Origin: Crocodylus rhombifer
Lineage: Eukaryota; Chordata; Crocodylia; Crocodylidae
Reading direction: 5' to 3'
Assembly (NCBI GenBank): GCA_038503035.1
Contig: JAVSML010020812.1
Span: forward strand, 224,708-288,707
DNA length: 64,000 bases
Positions 10,800 through 22,800 of the stretch are shown here, piece by piece; the first letter of the stretch is position 1, and each line of letters opens with the position of its first letter. The notes under the pieces were generated by a model. It ran no database searches. It saw only the letters and a list, made by a program, of their open reading frames with translations, and had not been told where the DNA came from. Made by a program: the position numbers and the translations under genes.

Positions 10800-11130
10800 G
10801 CATCAGGGCCCACAAAGACTTCATTGATGGCTACTGCCAGGGCCTTCTCCAGAAGAAGGAAGAAGAGAAGGAGACAGAGATGGTGGCCAATGAGAGGGCC
10901 GACCAAGACCCACCCAGAGCTACCTGGATGATGGTCACTTCACACTCCAAGAAACATAGGACCAGGGTTACTCCTCCCCTAGCCTCGCACAACAGGTATG
11001 CTCCCCTCCTCACGCAGAAAGAGGCTCCGATGGTGACACAGGAGGAGGAGGAAGGTAAGCAGTCTGCTGCCACCCCCAAGAGGAGGTGCCAGGTAGTAGT
11101 AGTGGGGGACTCCCTCCTGCAGGAGGCAGT
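10800..11130 (+). mobile_element. CR1 ORF1 remnant of a different subfamily
   Basis: Translates HSKKHRTRV, PLASHNRYAPL and RRCQVVVVGDSLLQEA, matching the ORF1 layout upstream of and at the GDS esterase motif. Similarity stops just after GDS. No rest of the element follows. Confidence 0.6.
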
Positions 11131-13380
11131 TAATGCAAATGAGTGGGATCCCATTGCAGTCAATGGGGTCAAATCCTCAGCTGGTAGAAATTAGCCATCA
11201 GACCTGGTCAGGTCAAAGTTTCAGCTGGCATAAACTGCCCGTTAAACTATGCTGCCAGTCCATCAGGTGATGTCAATCAGCCACATATTTATGAAGATGA
11301 GGCCAGGTCCTGTCTACTGTAAATACTTTCATGCTTCTGAAATCAATAGAACCAAGCTACAGTAAAACTGAGCCTGTGGCTCAACAAGCTTTACCTAGAG
11401 AAGTCAAACCATCATTGCTGCAAGACCTGCATCCCAGGGCTGGGCCTTTGCAAACTCCATGGGTAAATAATTCACAAATCAGCAACAGGGCTCTGGGATC
11501 ATGTGTCAGTGCCCAGGGCTCTGGGGATCCCAGGAGCTAGAGAGGTAAGTGCTATGGGTGAGCGTACCATCAACATTACTACAGATCTGTTGTGAGGGAT
11601 AGATTTTCTTCCAGGGGGGATTTGCCCCCCAAAAGATAAAACCACTATCTTTTACCAGTTAATCTAGGGGAGGGGTGGGGCGGGAAGCAAAACCAGCTCT
11701 GCTTTCCAGTTGGTTCATCTTTGGATCATGTACTAATAATTTTATAATTAATACTTTCCTCCCAAATCCCCCGCCCCTTCCACCTAACCCTGCAAGATTC
11801 AGCACAGCCAAATCTGCAACAGCAGATGATAGGAAACAGAGCTGTTCTCTCTAGTCTTAACAACAGAATGGACTGTTCCTCCCCTGTGAGGGGTGGGATG
11901 AGGGAGGGTTGTTGTGGGAACCTACCCTCACTGGGATGATTTCACTTGTTGCTTTCAAGTGAAGGGATTCACAGAGCTCCAAAGAGTTACCCCAACAGAT
12001 GCAGTTAACTGCTTGCAGCTGGGAGGAGCCAACCCCTGCAATGGCCCCATCCCAACTCCCTGATGGGTCCCAGTGTTCAGCTATAAGGCTTTACTGTGCT
12101 CCATCCCTTATGTACTTGCATTGATGGCAATAAGACTATCTGTGCTTGCTCCTCGGGGTCATTCTTGACTGTGATGATGTAGTATGTCACTGTGGGAGCC
12201 CCATGGTGGCAAGGAGGGGGGAGAGAGGCTCTTTCCCTTTGGATCAGCACTGATCCCAGGCCCTGGTCTGGCACTGGGGATGCTGTGTTTGTGGCTGGAC
12301 AATGAGGGTCTATAGGGGGAGTTCATCTCAGAGTCAGCACTGATTCCAGTGTCCCTGGGGCTTTCCATTGCAGGCTGTGTAGTAGGGGAAGCTCTCCTTT
12401 CATAAGCAGTGTAGACAGGTTAGGGAAATCCAGACCACCCATCCGGGGCTAAGGGATGCCATGCTGTAGGGGCTGGAGTCCCTTCATGTCAGTGCTGGAC
12501 ACAGATCCCCGGTGCAGTGGCAGTGGTGCTGGGCTGTAAGGGTGGGATGGCAGCTCATAGATGGCGCTCTCATTGTGGGTCAGTGCTAAACAAATTGTGG
12601 AGGGCAGGGAGCGGTGGGGGACACTGTGGCAGGGACCTGCACTGCACATTCACAGAACGAGGAGACACAGCTGGATGCACCAAAGAGATGACAGTCTAAG
12701 CAGCCAAATGGGAGGGGAGAAGCAGCGATGAAGTGACTCACTTCAGGGCACACCCCAAGCTGGTAGCAGAGAGACAACCCAGCTCTGACTTCCAATCCAC
12801 TTCCCTAACCAATAGGCTGCTCTGCCTCCTTATACAGTACTTGCCACATCTCCCACAGTGGGTGTTTGGGGTGAAATACAGCTCCAGGTCATGACTATAG
12901 AAACAGGCAGGTAGCAAAAGAATGACTTTGAGGTGGCTTGTCCTAAGAAACTACAAATGCAAATAAACTGATGGAGAGTTATGCCAGACACATAACCAGG
13001 ACAAACTAGATCGATGAGTCTCCTTTTAACTGATCCTTTCATCCATGTGGGCATTTCAATGACAGCTTCCTTTTCCTTCCCTTTGGAGGGCTCATGGGAT
13101 CCCAGTTGCCTTGAGGAGAGTGTTTGATATCTCTTCACCAATATCACAGGCAGGATTGCAGCATGGGTGGATCAAAACTCTCTCAGCTGCACTATCAGGT
13201 CTCCTGCTGCAGTGAAGTGGCTAGAGGGAGTGCAGGTCTGATTCTGATCCAGGCTCTATCTGACTCATACCACTGGAATCGGCAGCCGTGACCTGTTCTG
13301 CTCTGTGCTCAGAGAACAAAAAAGCTTCAGGATGTGAGCTCTGACTCATTCAGTTGTAAGCTGGAGCAGGCATTTTTGCA
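11131..13380. other. Intergenic region upstream of the intact TRIM gene
   Basis: No coding exon seen. 12240-12600 holds weak repeats around TCAGCACTGATCCCAG / TCAGTGCTGGACACAG at about 12243, 12334, 12489 and 12580. The rest is unassigned. Confidence 0.35.
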
Positions 13381-13429
13381 GGAAGTGCAACGCCTCTGTG
13401 GTTAAGGGTCAGCTCATTTCAAGGAACCG

Positions 13430-13446
13430 GGAAGTGAAATCAAACT
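13430..13446 (+). promoter_or_regulatory. ETS-IRF/ISRE-like motif just upstream of the TRIM start
   Basis: GGAAGTGAAA (13430-13439) fits the GGAANNGAAA ETS-IRF composite consensus. It runs into GAAATCAAACT, which resembles an interferon-response element lacking one G. It sits about 30 bases before the ATG. Interferon control of TRIM genes is common, but function here is inferred. Confidence 0.35.
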
Positions 13447-13468
13447 TTACTCCTGTCCTGGAAGAGCC

Positions 13469-13885
13469 ATGGCTGCACAGAATCCTGCAAGAACTCTCCA
13501 GGATGAAGCTTCTTGCTCCATCTGCCTGGATTATTTTAAGGATCCAGTGACTGTCGACTGTGGCCACAACTTCTGCCGAGCCTGCATCACCCAGTGCTGG
13601 TCAAGGTCGGATACAAACATCTCTTGCCCTCAGTGCAGACAGGCGTTTCCCCAGAGGAATCTCAGGCCGAACAGGCAGCTGGGGAACGTTGTAGAAATAG
13701 CCAAGCAGCTGAACAGGCAAAAAGAAAAAGATGTTGAAGTGGGGAGAGTGTGTGAGAAACACCAGGAGCCCCTGAAACTCTTCTGTGAAGATGACCAAAG
13801 CCCCATCTGCGTGGTGTGTGACAAGTCCAAGACACACAGGGCTCACACTGTGGTTCCCATTGAGGATGCTGCCCGAGAGTACAAG
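13469..13885 (+). CDS. TRIM exon 1: RING and B-box 2
   Basis: Codes residues 1-139 and ends in phase 0 at TACAAG before a GTAGGG donor. All eight C3HC4 RING ligands and all B-box 2 ligands are present. Reading on into the intron adds unrelated residues, so the longer open frame to 13945 is not coding. Confidence 0.92.
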
Positions 13886-16800
13886 GTAGGGGGCAATCTG
13901 AATACTGTAACACGTGACGATATCATTGTAGCACAGGTTTACTGATATTCTGTGCTGCCCTGAAGGAACTGCATCACCTGATGACAACCCAGAAGGGCAG
14001 CAGGTAGCAATGGATTTAAGTCACCTTCATACCAGGGTGATTGAACAGGGCCCCAAACCAACCCTCTAAGGTAGGGGTTCTCAAACTGTGGGTTGCAACC
14101 CTGAGGGGGTCACAAGCAACTTAAAAGGGGGCCACAAATTTCCCAGCAGGTACTGTGGCAGTGTGGGGAGGTGGCACGTGGCAGTGGTGCGGATTGGTGG
14201 ATGGTGGCGGCGACTCAAGCTCCCTATCCCCCACCGCTGCCATCCAGCACTCGGGGTCATGGTAGCACAAAGTTTGAGAACCCTTGCTTTAACGTGTTTT
14301 AAAAAGGGGTGGCCAACCTGTGGCATGAGGGCCACAAGTGACACAGGCAGTTGTGTGGCACACAACAGACCAGGAGGAGGAAAGGCATCACCATGGCAGA
14401 TTGATCACTTTCTCTGGCCCAAACTGCTGCTCTGCTTTCTTCTCCCTGCTCTGAGTAACAGTCTGGGAGGGTGTGAGGCTGGTTTGTGGCATGCCTGCTA
14501 AAAAGGTAAGCTGGGTCTGTTGCCTTTTTCCTTCATTGGTATCCCACAGCATGAAGGAGTGAAGCTCTTCTTCGGCGTTCCAGACCCACAGCGGCCTCGT
14601 TTCCAAATGAGCTAGCTAGTAACCATGCCTGACCCCTCTGTTATGAGCATTTCCAAAGCATTTTCACATTGCTTGTTCACACTGATACAGTCTTTGTGGG
14701 GTTCCTCAAGCACAGGGGGACTCCTAGGTGAGGACTTGGACTTTAAGTCTCTAGTGGTATTTGCATTTGCTGGAGCAAACTAGGGGTGTGCGAAGCAGGC
14801 CCTATTCGATTTGGATTTTGCCTGAATCGAGGAGAGTGATTCGATTTGTTGATTTGGATCACTGTCCCTGATTCGATTCAGCCAAATCCAAACCTGAAGA
14901 TTCCAAATCACATGGCCCTAGAACAAACCCCGAAATAGAGGGACAGACCTCTACCCCATGGTCCCCTTTCTTTTCAGTGCAGAAAGTTCATCTTATTTAT
15001 GCTTCCCTAAATCATATGTTCTTAGGCAGATTATTTTGAAAATTCTGGGGTGGAAGCAGAAAGCAGCTTGGCAGACAGGGAGATGGACAAGGGTCTAAAA
15101 GAGTAACTTCATATTCCTTTTAGGGTTGCCCTATGTCTGGGTTTTCCCAGACATGTCCTCTCTTTGGATCCTCCCATCTCTGTCCAGGTGTTTTTTTGAA
15201 ATCTGAACAAATGTTCGGGATTGTTGCTCAACCCAAATAACAGAATTCCTATTATTCTAAGCTGAGTTTGTTTTTTGTTTTTTTTTGGGGGGGGGTTGTT
15301 GTTTTTTAATACTTCCAAACCATAATTAGAACTACCACTGTAGATTACAATTACCCCGTTCATCTATCATGGGTTTCGTACACAGGTCAGTGGATGTTTC
15401 TGTCTGTCTGAAGCACATCTATATTATGGAAACTTGGGCAAATAACTAGGGAAGAATATAGGAGTATTGCTCAGTCATGCAGGGATGAAGTCAAGAAAGC
15501 CAAAGCACAATTGGAGTTGCAGCTAGCAAGGGATGTGAAGGGTAACAAGAAGGATTTCAACAAGTATGTTGGTAGCAAGCAGAAGATCAGGGAAAGTGTG
15601 AGTCCCTTACTGAATGGGGGAGGCAACCTTGTGGCAGAAGATGCAGAAAAGGCTGAAGTGCCTCATGCCTTTTTTGCCTCAGTCTTTACAGGTAAAGTCA
15701 GCTCCCAGACTACTGCACTGGGCAGCACAGTTTGGGGAGGCAGTGAGCAGCTCTCAGTAGCGAAAAACCAAGTTAGGGACTACTTAGTAAAGCTAGACTT
15801 GTCCAAGTCTAGCACCTGAGGGTGCTGAGGGAGTTGGCTGGTGTGATTACAGAGCCATTGGCCATCATCTTTGAAAACTCATGGTGATCAGGAGGGGTTC
15901 CAGATGACTGGAAAAGGGCAAACACAGTGCCCATATTTAAGAAAGAGAAAAAGGAGGATCCAGGAAACTACAGACCAGTCAGTCTCACCTCAGTTCCTGG
16001 AAAAATCATGGAGCAGATCCTTAAGGAATCCATTTCTAAGCACTTGGAGAAGTGATTAGGAACAGTTGGCATGGATTCACCAAAGGCAAGTCATGCCTGA
16101 CCAACCTGACTGCCTTCTATGATGAGGTGACTGGCTCTGTGGATGCAGGGAGACCAGTGGATGTGATATACCTTGATTTTTTTAGTAAGGCTTTCGATAC
16201 GGTCTCTCTCAATATTCTTGCAGGCAAGCTAAGGAAGTATGGGCTGGATGAATGGACTGTAAGGTAGATAGAAAACTGACTGGAGCATGAGGCCTGGAGA
16301 GTAATAATCAATGGCTCAATGTCTAGTTCGCAGCTGGTATCAAGTGGAGTGCCCCAGGAGTTGATCCTGGGCTGTTTTGTTCAATGTCCTCATCAGCAAC
16401 ATGGAAAATGGCATAGAGTGCACCCTCAGCAAGTTTGCAGATGACACCAAGCTGGGGGGAGTAGTAGATATGCTGGTAGGTAGGGCTAGGATTCAGAGTG
16501 ACTTAGACAAATTGGAGGACTGGGCCAGAAGAAATCTCATGAGATTCAACAAAGACAAGTGTAAAGTCCTGCACTTAGGACAGAACAATCCCATGTACCA
16601 GTACCGGTTGGGGGTTGACTGGCTGGGCATCAGCTCTGCAGAAAAGGACCTGGGGGTCATGGGTGTCTGGTGCCTCTTGAGTCAGGGGTCAGCAGCGGGG
16701 TGCCACGCTGCTTCCAGAACTCCCTCTTTTGCTGCGGCACCGCTCCCGGCCGGCGCTCATGGGGGGGGCACTGGTGCTGCTGCCTGCCCGCTGGCTAAAC

Positions 16801-19800
16801 AGCACTGGTGAGGCCACATCTGGAGTATTGTGTTCAGCTTTGGGCCTCCCACCACACAAAGGTTGTGAACAAATTGGAGAGAGTCCAGCAGAGGGCATCA
16901 AAAATGGTGAGGAGGCTGGGGATCACATGATTTCTTAGGAAAGACTGAAGGAACTGGGCTTATTTCATCTAGAGAAGAGAAGACTGAGAGGGGACTTAAT
17001 AGTTTCATAGTTGGTAGGGTTGGAAGGGACCCGAGTAGATCATCAAATCCAACCCCCTGCCATGGCAGGAAAATGGCCCCAGCAAGGTGTTTGTCTACTC
17101 TCTTCTTAAAGACCCCCAGGGTAGGAGCCAGCAAGTTGCGCCTCCTGATGTCTAGCCTAAATCTATCCTCTGCCAGCTTGTGACCATTATTCCTAGTCAC
17201 TTCTGGTTGTGCTTGGGGGAACAGGGACTCCCTTAGTGCCTGCTGGTCTCCTCTGACTAATTTATAACACGCCACTAGATCCCCCTCAGCCTTCTCTTGT
17301 GGAGGATGAACAGGTTCAGGTCCCTGAGCCTCTCCTCGTAGGGCCTGCCCTGCTGCCCCTTGATCATGCGAGTGGCCCTCTGGACCCTCTCCATGCTGTC
17401 CACATCCCTCCTGAAGTGCAGGGCCCAGAACTGGATGCAGTACTCCAGCTGTGGCCTGACCAGTGTCGCATAGAGAGGGAGGATCACCTCCTTGATCCTG
17501 CTTGAGATGCGTCTGTGACTGCATGACAAGGTGCGGTTGGCCTTCCTGACTGCGTCCCCACACTGCCGGCCCATGTTCATTTTGGCATCAATAAAGACTC
17601 CAAGATCCTTTTCTACCTCTGCACTGACGAGAAGGGAGTTCCCCAGCCTTTAGGTATGGTGCTGGTTCTTCCCCCCCAGGTGCATCACCTTGCACTTGTC
17701 AGTGTTGAATCCCATCCTGTTTTCATCTGCCCACCCCTGTAACCTGTCTAGGTCCGACTGTAGCCTATTCCTCCCTTCTAGCGTGCCCACATCCCCCCCA
17801 CATCTTAGTGTCATCAGCAAATTTGAACAGGGTGCTTTTTACCCCCTCGTCCAAGTCACTGATGAAGATGTTGAACAGTGCGGGCCCAAGGGCCGAGCCC
17901 TAGGGGACCCCTCTGCCCACATCCCTGCAGGTCAAAAATGACCCGTCCACCACCACTCTCTGGGCGCGGCCCTCCAGCCAGTTGGTGACCCATTTGACTG
18001 TGTGGGTGTTGACACCACAGTCCCCCAGTTTCTTGATGAGAACAGGGTGAGAGACAGTGTCAAAGGTCTTCCGAAAGTCCAGGAAGACTATGTCCACTGC
18101 TACCCCTGCATCTAAGGATTTGGTGACCTGGTTGTAGAAGGCCACCAGGTTGGTCTGACAGGACCTGCGTCTAATGAACCCATCTTGGTTTCCCCTAAGC
18201 ATAACCTCCCCCACTGGCACCTCAGGGACATGCGCCAGGATAATTCTCTCAAAAAGCTTACCCAGGATCAAGGTAAGACTAACTGGCCTATAGTTTCCCG
18301 GGTCCTCCTTCCTCCCCTTTTTTGAAAATGGGGATCACATTGGCCCTCTTCCAGTCCTCTGGCATCACACCAGAGCACCACGAATGCTTGGTAAAGCTGT
18401 GCCAGGGGTCCCGCAATGACCTCTGCTAATTCCCTCAGCACCCTGGGATGGAGATTGTCCGGACCAGCTGATTTAAATATGTCCAGTCCCTCCAGAAGTT
18501 CCCTGGCTAGATCCTCACTGACTCTAGGCCTGGGTGCCTGAGGGGGTCCTGGTGGGGGGGAGCAGGGGGTGCTGATCCGGTCCCTGCTCAGGAAAATGGA
18601 GGCAAAGAAATTGTTAAGTAGGTTAGCTTTGTCATCTGGTGTGATGACCAGATTTCCTAGTGTGTCTTGCTGGGGCCCCACATTACCCAGTACCTTCTTT
18701 TTGCTCCCTGTGTATTTAAAAAAGGACTTCTTGTTGTCCTTGATCTGGGTAGCTAGCGCCAGTCCCATCTCTGCCTTGGCCTTCCTGACTGCCCCCCTGT
18801 GTCCCTGAGCAACCTAGGTATAGTCCTCCCTGGGGATGGCCCCTCCCTGCCATTGGGTGTGCGCCTCCCTTTTAGCTAGGAGACATTCCTGGATGCTTTT
18901 GGTTAGGCATGGGGGCTTTTGCACCCTTTTGCCCCCTTTGATCCGTGTTGGGATTACCTCCCTTTGGGCTTGGAGGATCATCTCTTTAAGGAGCGACCAC
19001 TCTTTTTAGACACCCGACTCCCCTCCCCTCCAGGACCTGAAGGGAGGGTTGATAGAGGATGGAGCTGGACTATTTTCAGTGGTGGCAGATGACAGAACAA
19101 GGAGCAATGGTCTTAAGTTGCAGCAGGGGAAGTTTAGGTTGGATATTAGGAAAAACTCTCTTACCAGGAGGGTAATAAAGCACTGGAACAGGTTACCCAG
19201 AGAGGTGGTGGAAGCTTCATCTTCGGGGGGTGTTTTAACCCAACTAGACAAAGCTTTGGCTGGGATGATCTAGTTGGAGTTGGTTCTGCTTTGAGCATGG
19301 GGTTGGACTAGATGACCTCCTAAGGTCCCTTCCAACCCTAACTTTCTATGATTGTATGATATAAAATTAAATTCTGTTGGTGGATGTAATTTCTCCTTCC
19401 ATTTAAGGTGATTTGTGGCATTTGTAGGATAAAACAGAAAATCAGTCATATATGTTTTTACAGCATGTATGCTTCTTTAAAGACAAATCCTGGGAGTGCT
19501 TCTGTAAGTTTTATCACTTTAGGGATAAAAATAACTTGGAAAAATAGCCTTCAATACAAAACACTTGCTTTTTCCACAGGATCAAATTAGGAGCCGTTTG
19601 GAAAGATGGAAGCAGGAGATAACAGAGATTGAAGAACTGAAAATGGTTGGAGAAATGACAAGCCAGGAACTTCTGGTATCTACATTGTTATTCACTAGAA
19701 TTAGCCTGTGTGTTTACTCTGAGCATTACAGAGGGTCATGCTCCACGACATCTTATTCGTTTATGGTTGTAAAGTACACCTGGAGGCAATTCAGTGGAGG

Positions 19801-22800
19801 CCAGGCTGGGCAAAGCAGAGACTGGAGCAGAGTGTTTGTTTAGTGCTGTGTGTACTTTGGGTCTGATAATGTGTATTTAAAGTGCATGGGATAATATTTC
19901 AAAAGCTCCAGAGGGATCTAGGAATAGCAGTCCCATTGAAAGTCACAACGAGTCAATGGGATTGTGCTCTTAAGCCTTTGGAAAATCTTCCATGTTGAAT
20001 AGCTGAGTTTCCCAGTGAACAGTATGGGCTACTGTGAGTGGAGTACTCGCTGAGAGTCCAGAGGGCCGAGTTCTGCTTTTGACTTAACTCTTTACCCAGA
20101 TCAAGTTGTTTCCTCTCTGTTTCTTCAAGTGTTTCCTGTTGAACACAGTGGGCAATATTTTCAAATAATTTAAGGTTATGTCTACAGTCTAAATTTACCA
20201 TACGAGCTGCTTTCTACATGGGAACCAGAGTAGCCATATCTGTGCTGTGTCATGAGCATGCGAATTAGCCAGGAGTGCAAACAATTGGTTTTGTCTCTCC
20301 GTGGTGCTAACTGGCCCACCCAAAGCACTGCCCGAGTGTGACTACCTTGTCTACAGCCATTGTAGGATGCAGCCTGTGCAGAATGGTGGGGTGTTGAGCA
20401 TGCTATTGCTGGTGCAGTAAACCTACTGTCTTGACATTACCTAAGTGACTGAAGAGTCTAAGTTACCTATGCTTTCAGTGGGGCTCAGGCTTCTAAATCA
20501 TTTCAGTACACATGAAAAATGTTATTCAGTGGGCACATCTATACAAGATGCTATGTTGTTGTAGCAACAAGCTACAGTGACATAATATCAGCGGGCATTA
20601 ACTGTGATGCTGCTACTTACTGCTCAGTAGCAATGAGCTGTGCAGTAGCTCATTGCTACTTGTAGTAGGGTCAAAAACGACCTGTGCATCACTGAGACTG
20701 TGCAGTACTGGCGGGGACTGCTAAAGCAACTACTAAATGACTGTGCAATACCAACTGCACAATTAGGGACACGTGTAGACATGCCCAGTATGAAATATCA
20801 TGTGACTTTCTTCTCATAGCCCTGGCCTGCCCTGCCCTGCCCTTTCTTTTGTTTTTGCACACTGCAGGAAGAGACAGAGAATGAAAGGAAGAAGGTTCTG
20901 TCTGAATTTGAGTCCTTGCATCAGTTCCTGGAGGAGAGAGAATTGTTCTTTCTAGCCCAACTGGAAGTGCTAGACAAGGAGACTGTGAAGAAGCAGAATG
21001 AATATAACACGAGGCTTACCCAGGAGATAACTCATCTCAAAAACTTGATCAGTGATATGGAGGGGAAGTGCCAGCAGCCAGCAAGTGAATTCCTGCAGGT
21101 GAGATGAAGACAGAGCCATTAACAAGGAATTCCCTGCCTGTTGGCTGGTGGAGCCCATGATCATAATACAGTTCAATGTTGGAACAAAAACAGTTGGTTT
21201 GTTAAGAACTTGATGCTACAAGGGGCTGAGCACTCTGGTCCAGAATAGCATGTCACCATGTGTGTTTCCTCATGGATTCATAGGCTGTAAGGCAAGAAGG
21301 TACTGTCATAATCATCTGATTTGTCCTCCTGTAAAATATAGTTCAGGGAATTTTACTTGGGGCCTCCTGTATGAAACCCATTTTCACTCATTAATAAGAG
21401 CAGAACTTTTTTAGCAAGACATTCTATCTTGATTTAAAGGACGACTGCATGGGACAATTCCACCACACCTCCTGAGAAGCTTTTCCAGGGGCTCTTTCCT
21501 TTATGTTAACACGGTGCATCTTATTTCCAGCCTGAGTTTGTCTACTATCCAATTCCAGTCACTAGACCTTGTTCTATGCTTATCTATTGCAGCAAGCAGT
21601 CTTTCAGAGTGAGAAATCCTTTCTCTGAGTGGGCATTTGAAGTAGAAATGTACAGTTAAAGTAAAGTAAAGCCCTTTACTAGAGGGTTCAGATTTGTGTT
21701 GGAGTTGAACCCAAATTAAAGGAACAACCTTCTCTTAAGGTCTGTCTGGCTATCAGTCAGGGCAACACAAATCTTTTATTTTGTTGGAAGCTGGAACAGA
21801 TCTTTCTTATGATATGTCACATATAAAAGCTTACCTTCAGCCTTGAGATGTTACAGTACAGGGACACATTTCAATGACAGGTCCACAGCTCAGCTTGCTT
21901 TTAATGGCATCAGAGGTAACTCAATCAATAATTTCCTTTCTTGTCCAGCTGACTTCCATGCTTTGTTTTAATTGGCTGGACTGAGTCAGCACCCTGAGTA
22001 GAGGCAGATACAGGTTGTTCTCAGTGGTATATTACTTAACCCACAACCTACAGAATAAATTCTGACTTCCAGTGAAGCTTTGGGAAACTCCTGTTCAGAT
22101 CCCTGACAGACCACAAAAGCATCTTGTTTTGTAATATGCTGTCATCTTACTTTTGAGATTTAAATCGGGGGGAAAAAAAAATGGAGAGAGAGCAAGCAAG
22201 TGGATCCATCCACTTTTGGCATGAACTACTTATTAGGGACTTGAGCATGGTGGAATACAATGCCATTTCATTCATTTATTAGAATTATACCCCGCCCTAG
22301 TCAAAAGGCTAGGAACAACTCATATGGGGGGATGTGGGCACACTAGAAGGAAGCATCAGGCTATAATCAGACCTAGACAGGTTACAAGGGTGAGCGGATG
22401 TGAATAGGATGGGATTCAACACAGACAAGTGCAAGGTGATGCACCTGGTGGGGAAAAACCGGCACCATACCTACAGGTTGGGAAACTCCCCTCTTGTCAG
22501 CATGGAGGCAGAAAAGGATCTTGGAGTCATAATTGACTCCAAGATGAACATGGGCCGGCAGTTTGGGGAGGCAGTCAGGAAGGCCAACCGCACCTTGGCA
22601 TGCATCCACAGATGCATCTCAAGCAGGTCCAAGGAGGTGATCCTCCGCCTCTATGCGGCACTGGTCAGGCCGCAGCTGGAGTACTGCGTCCAGTTCTGGG
22701 CGCTGCACTTCGGGAGGGATGTGGACAGCATGGAGAGGGTCCAGAGGAGGCCACTCGCATGATCAGGGGGCAGCAGGGCAGGCCCTACGAGGAGAGGCTA

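Noticed and set aside
13886..13945. Extension of TRIM exon 1 into [12 protein letters not shown]
   Set aside because: A strong GTAGGG donor and the family exon end at EYK show this is intron.
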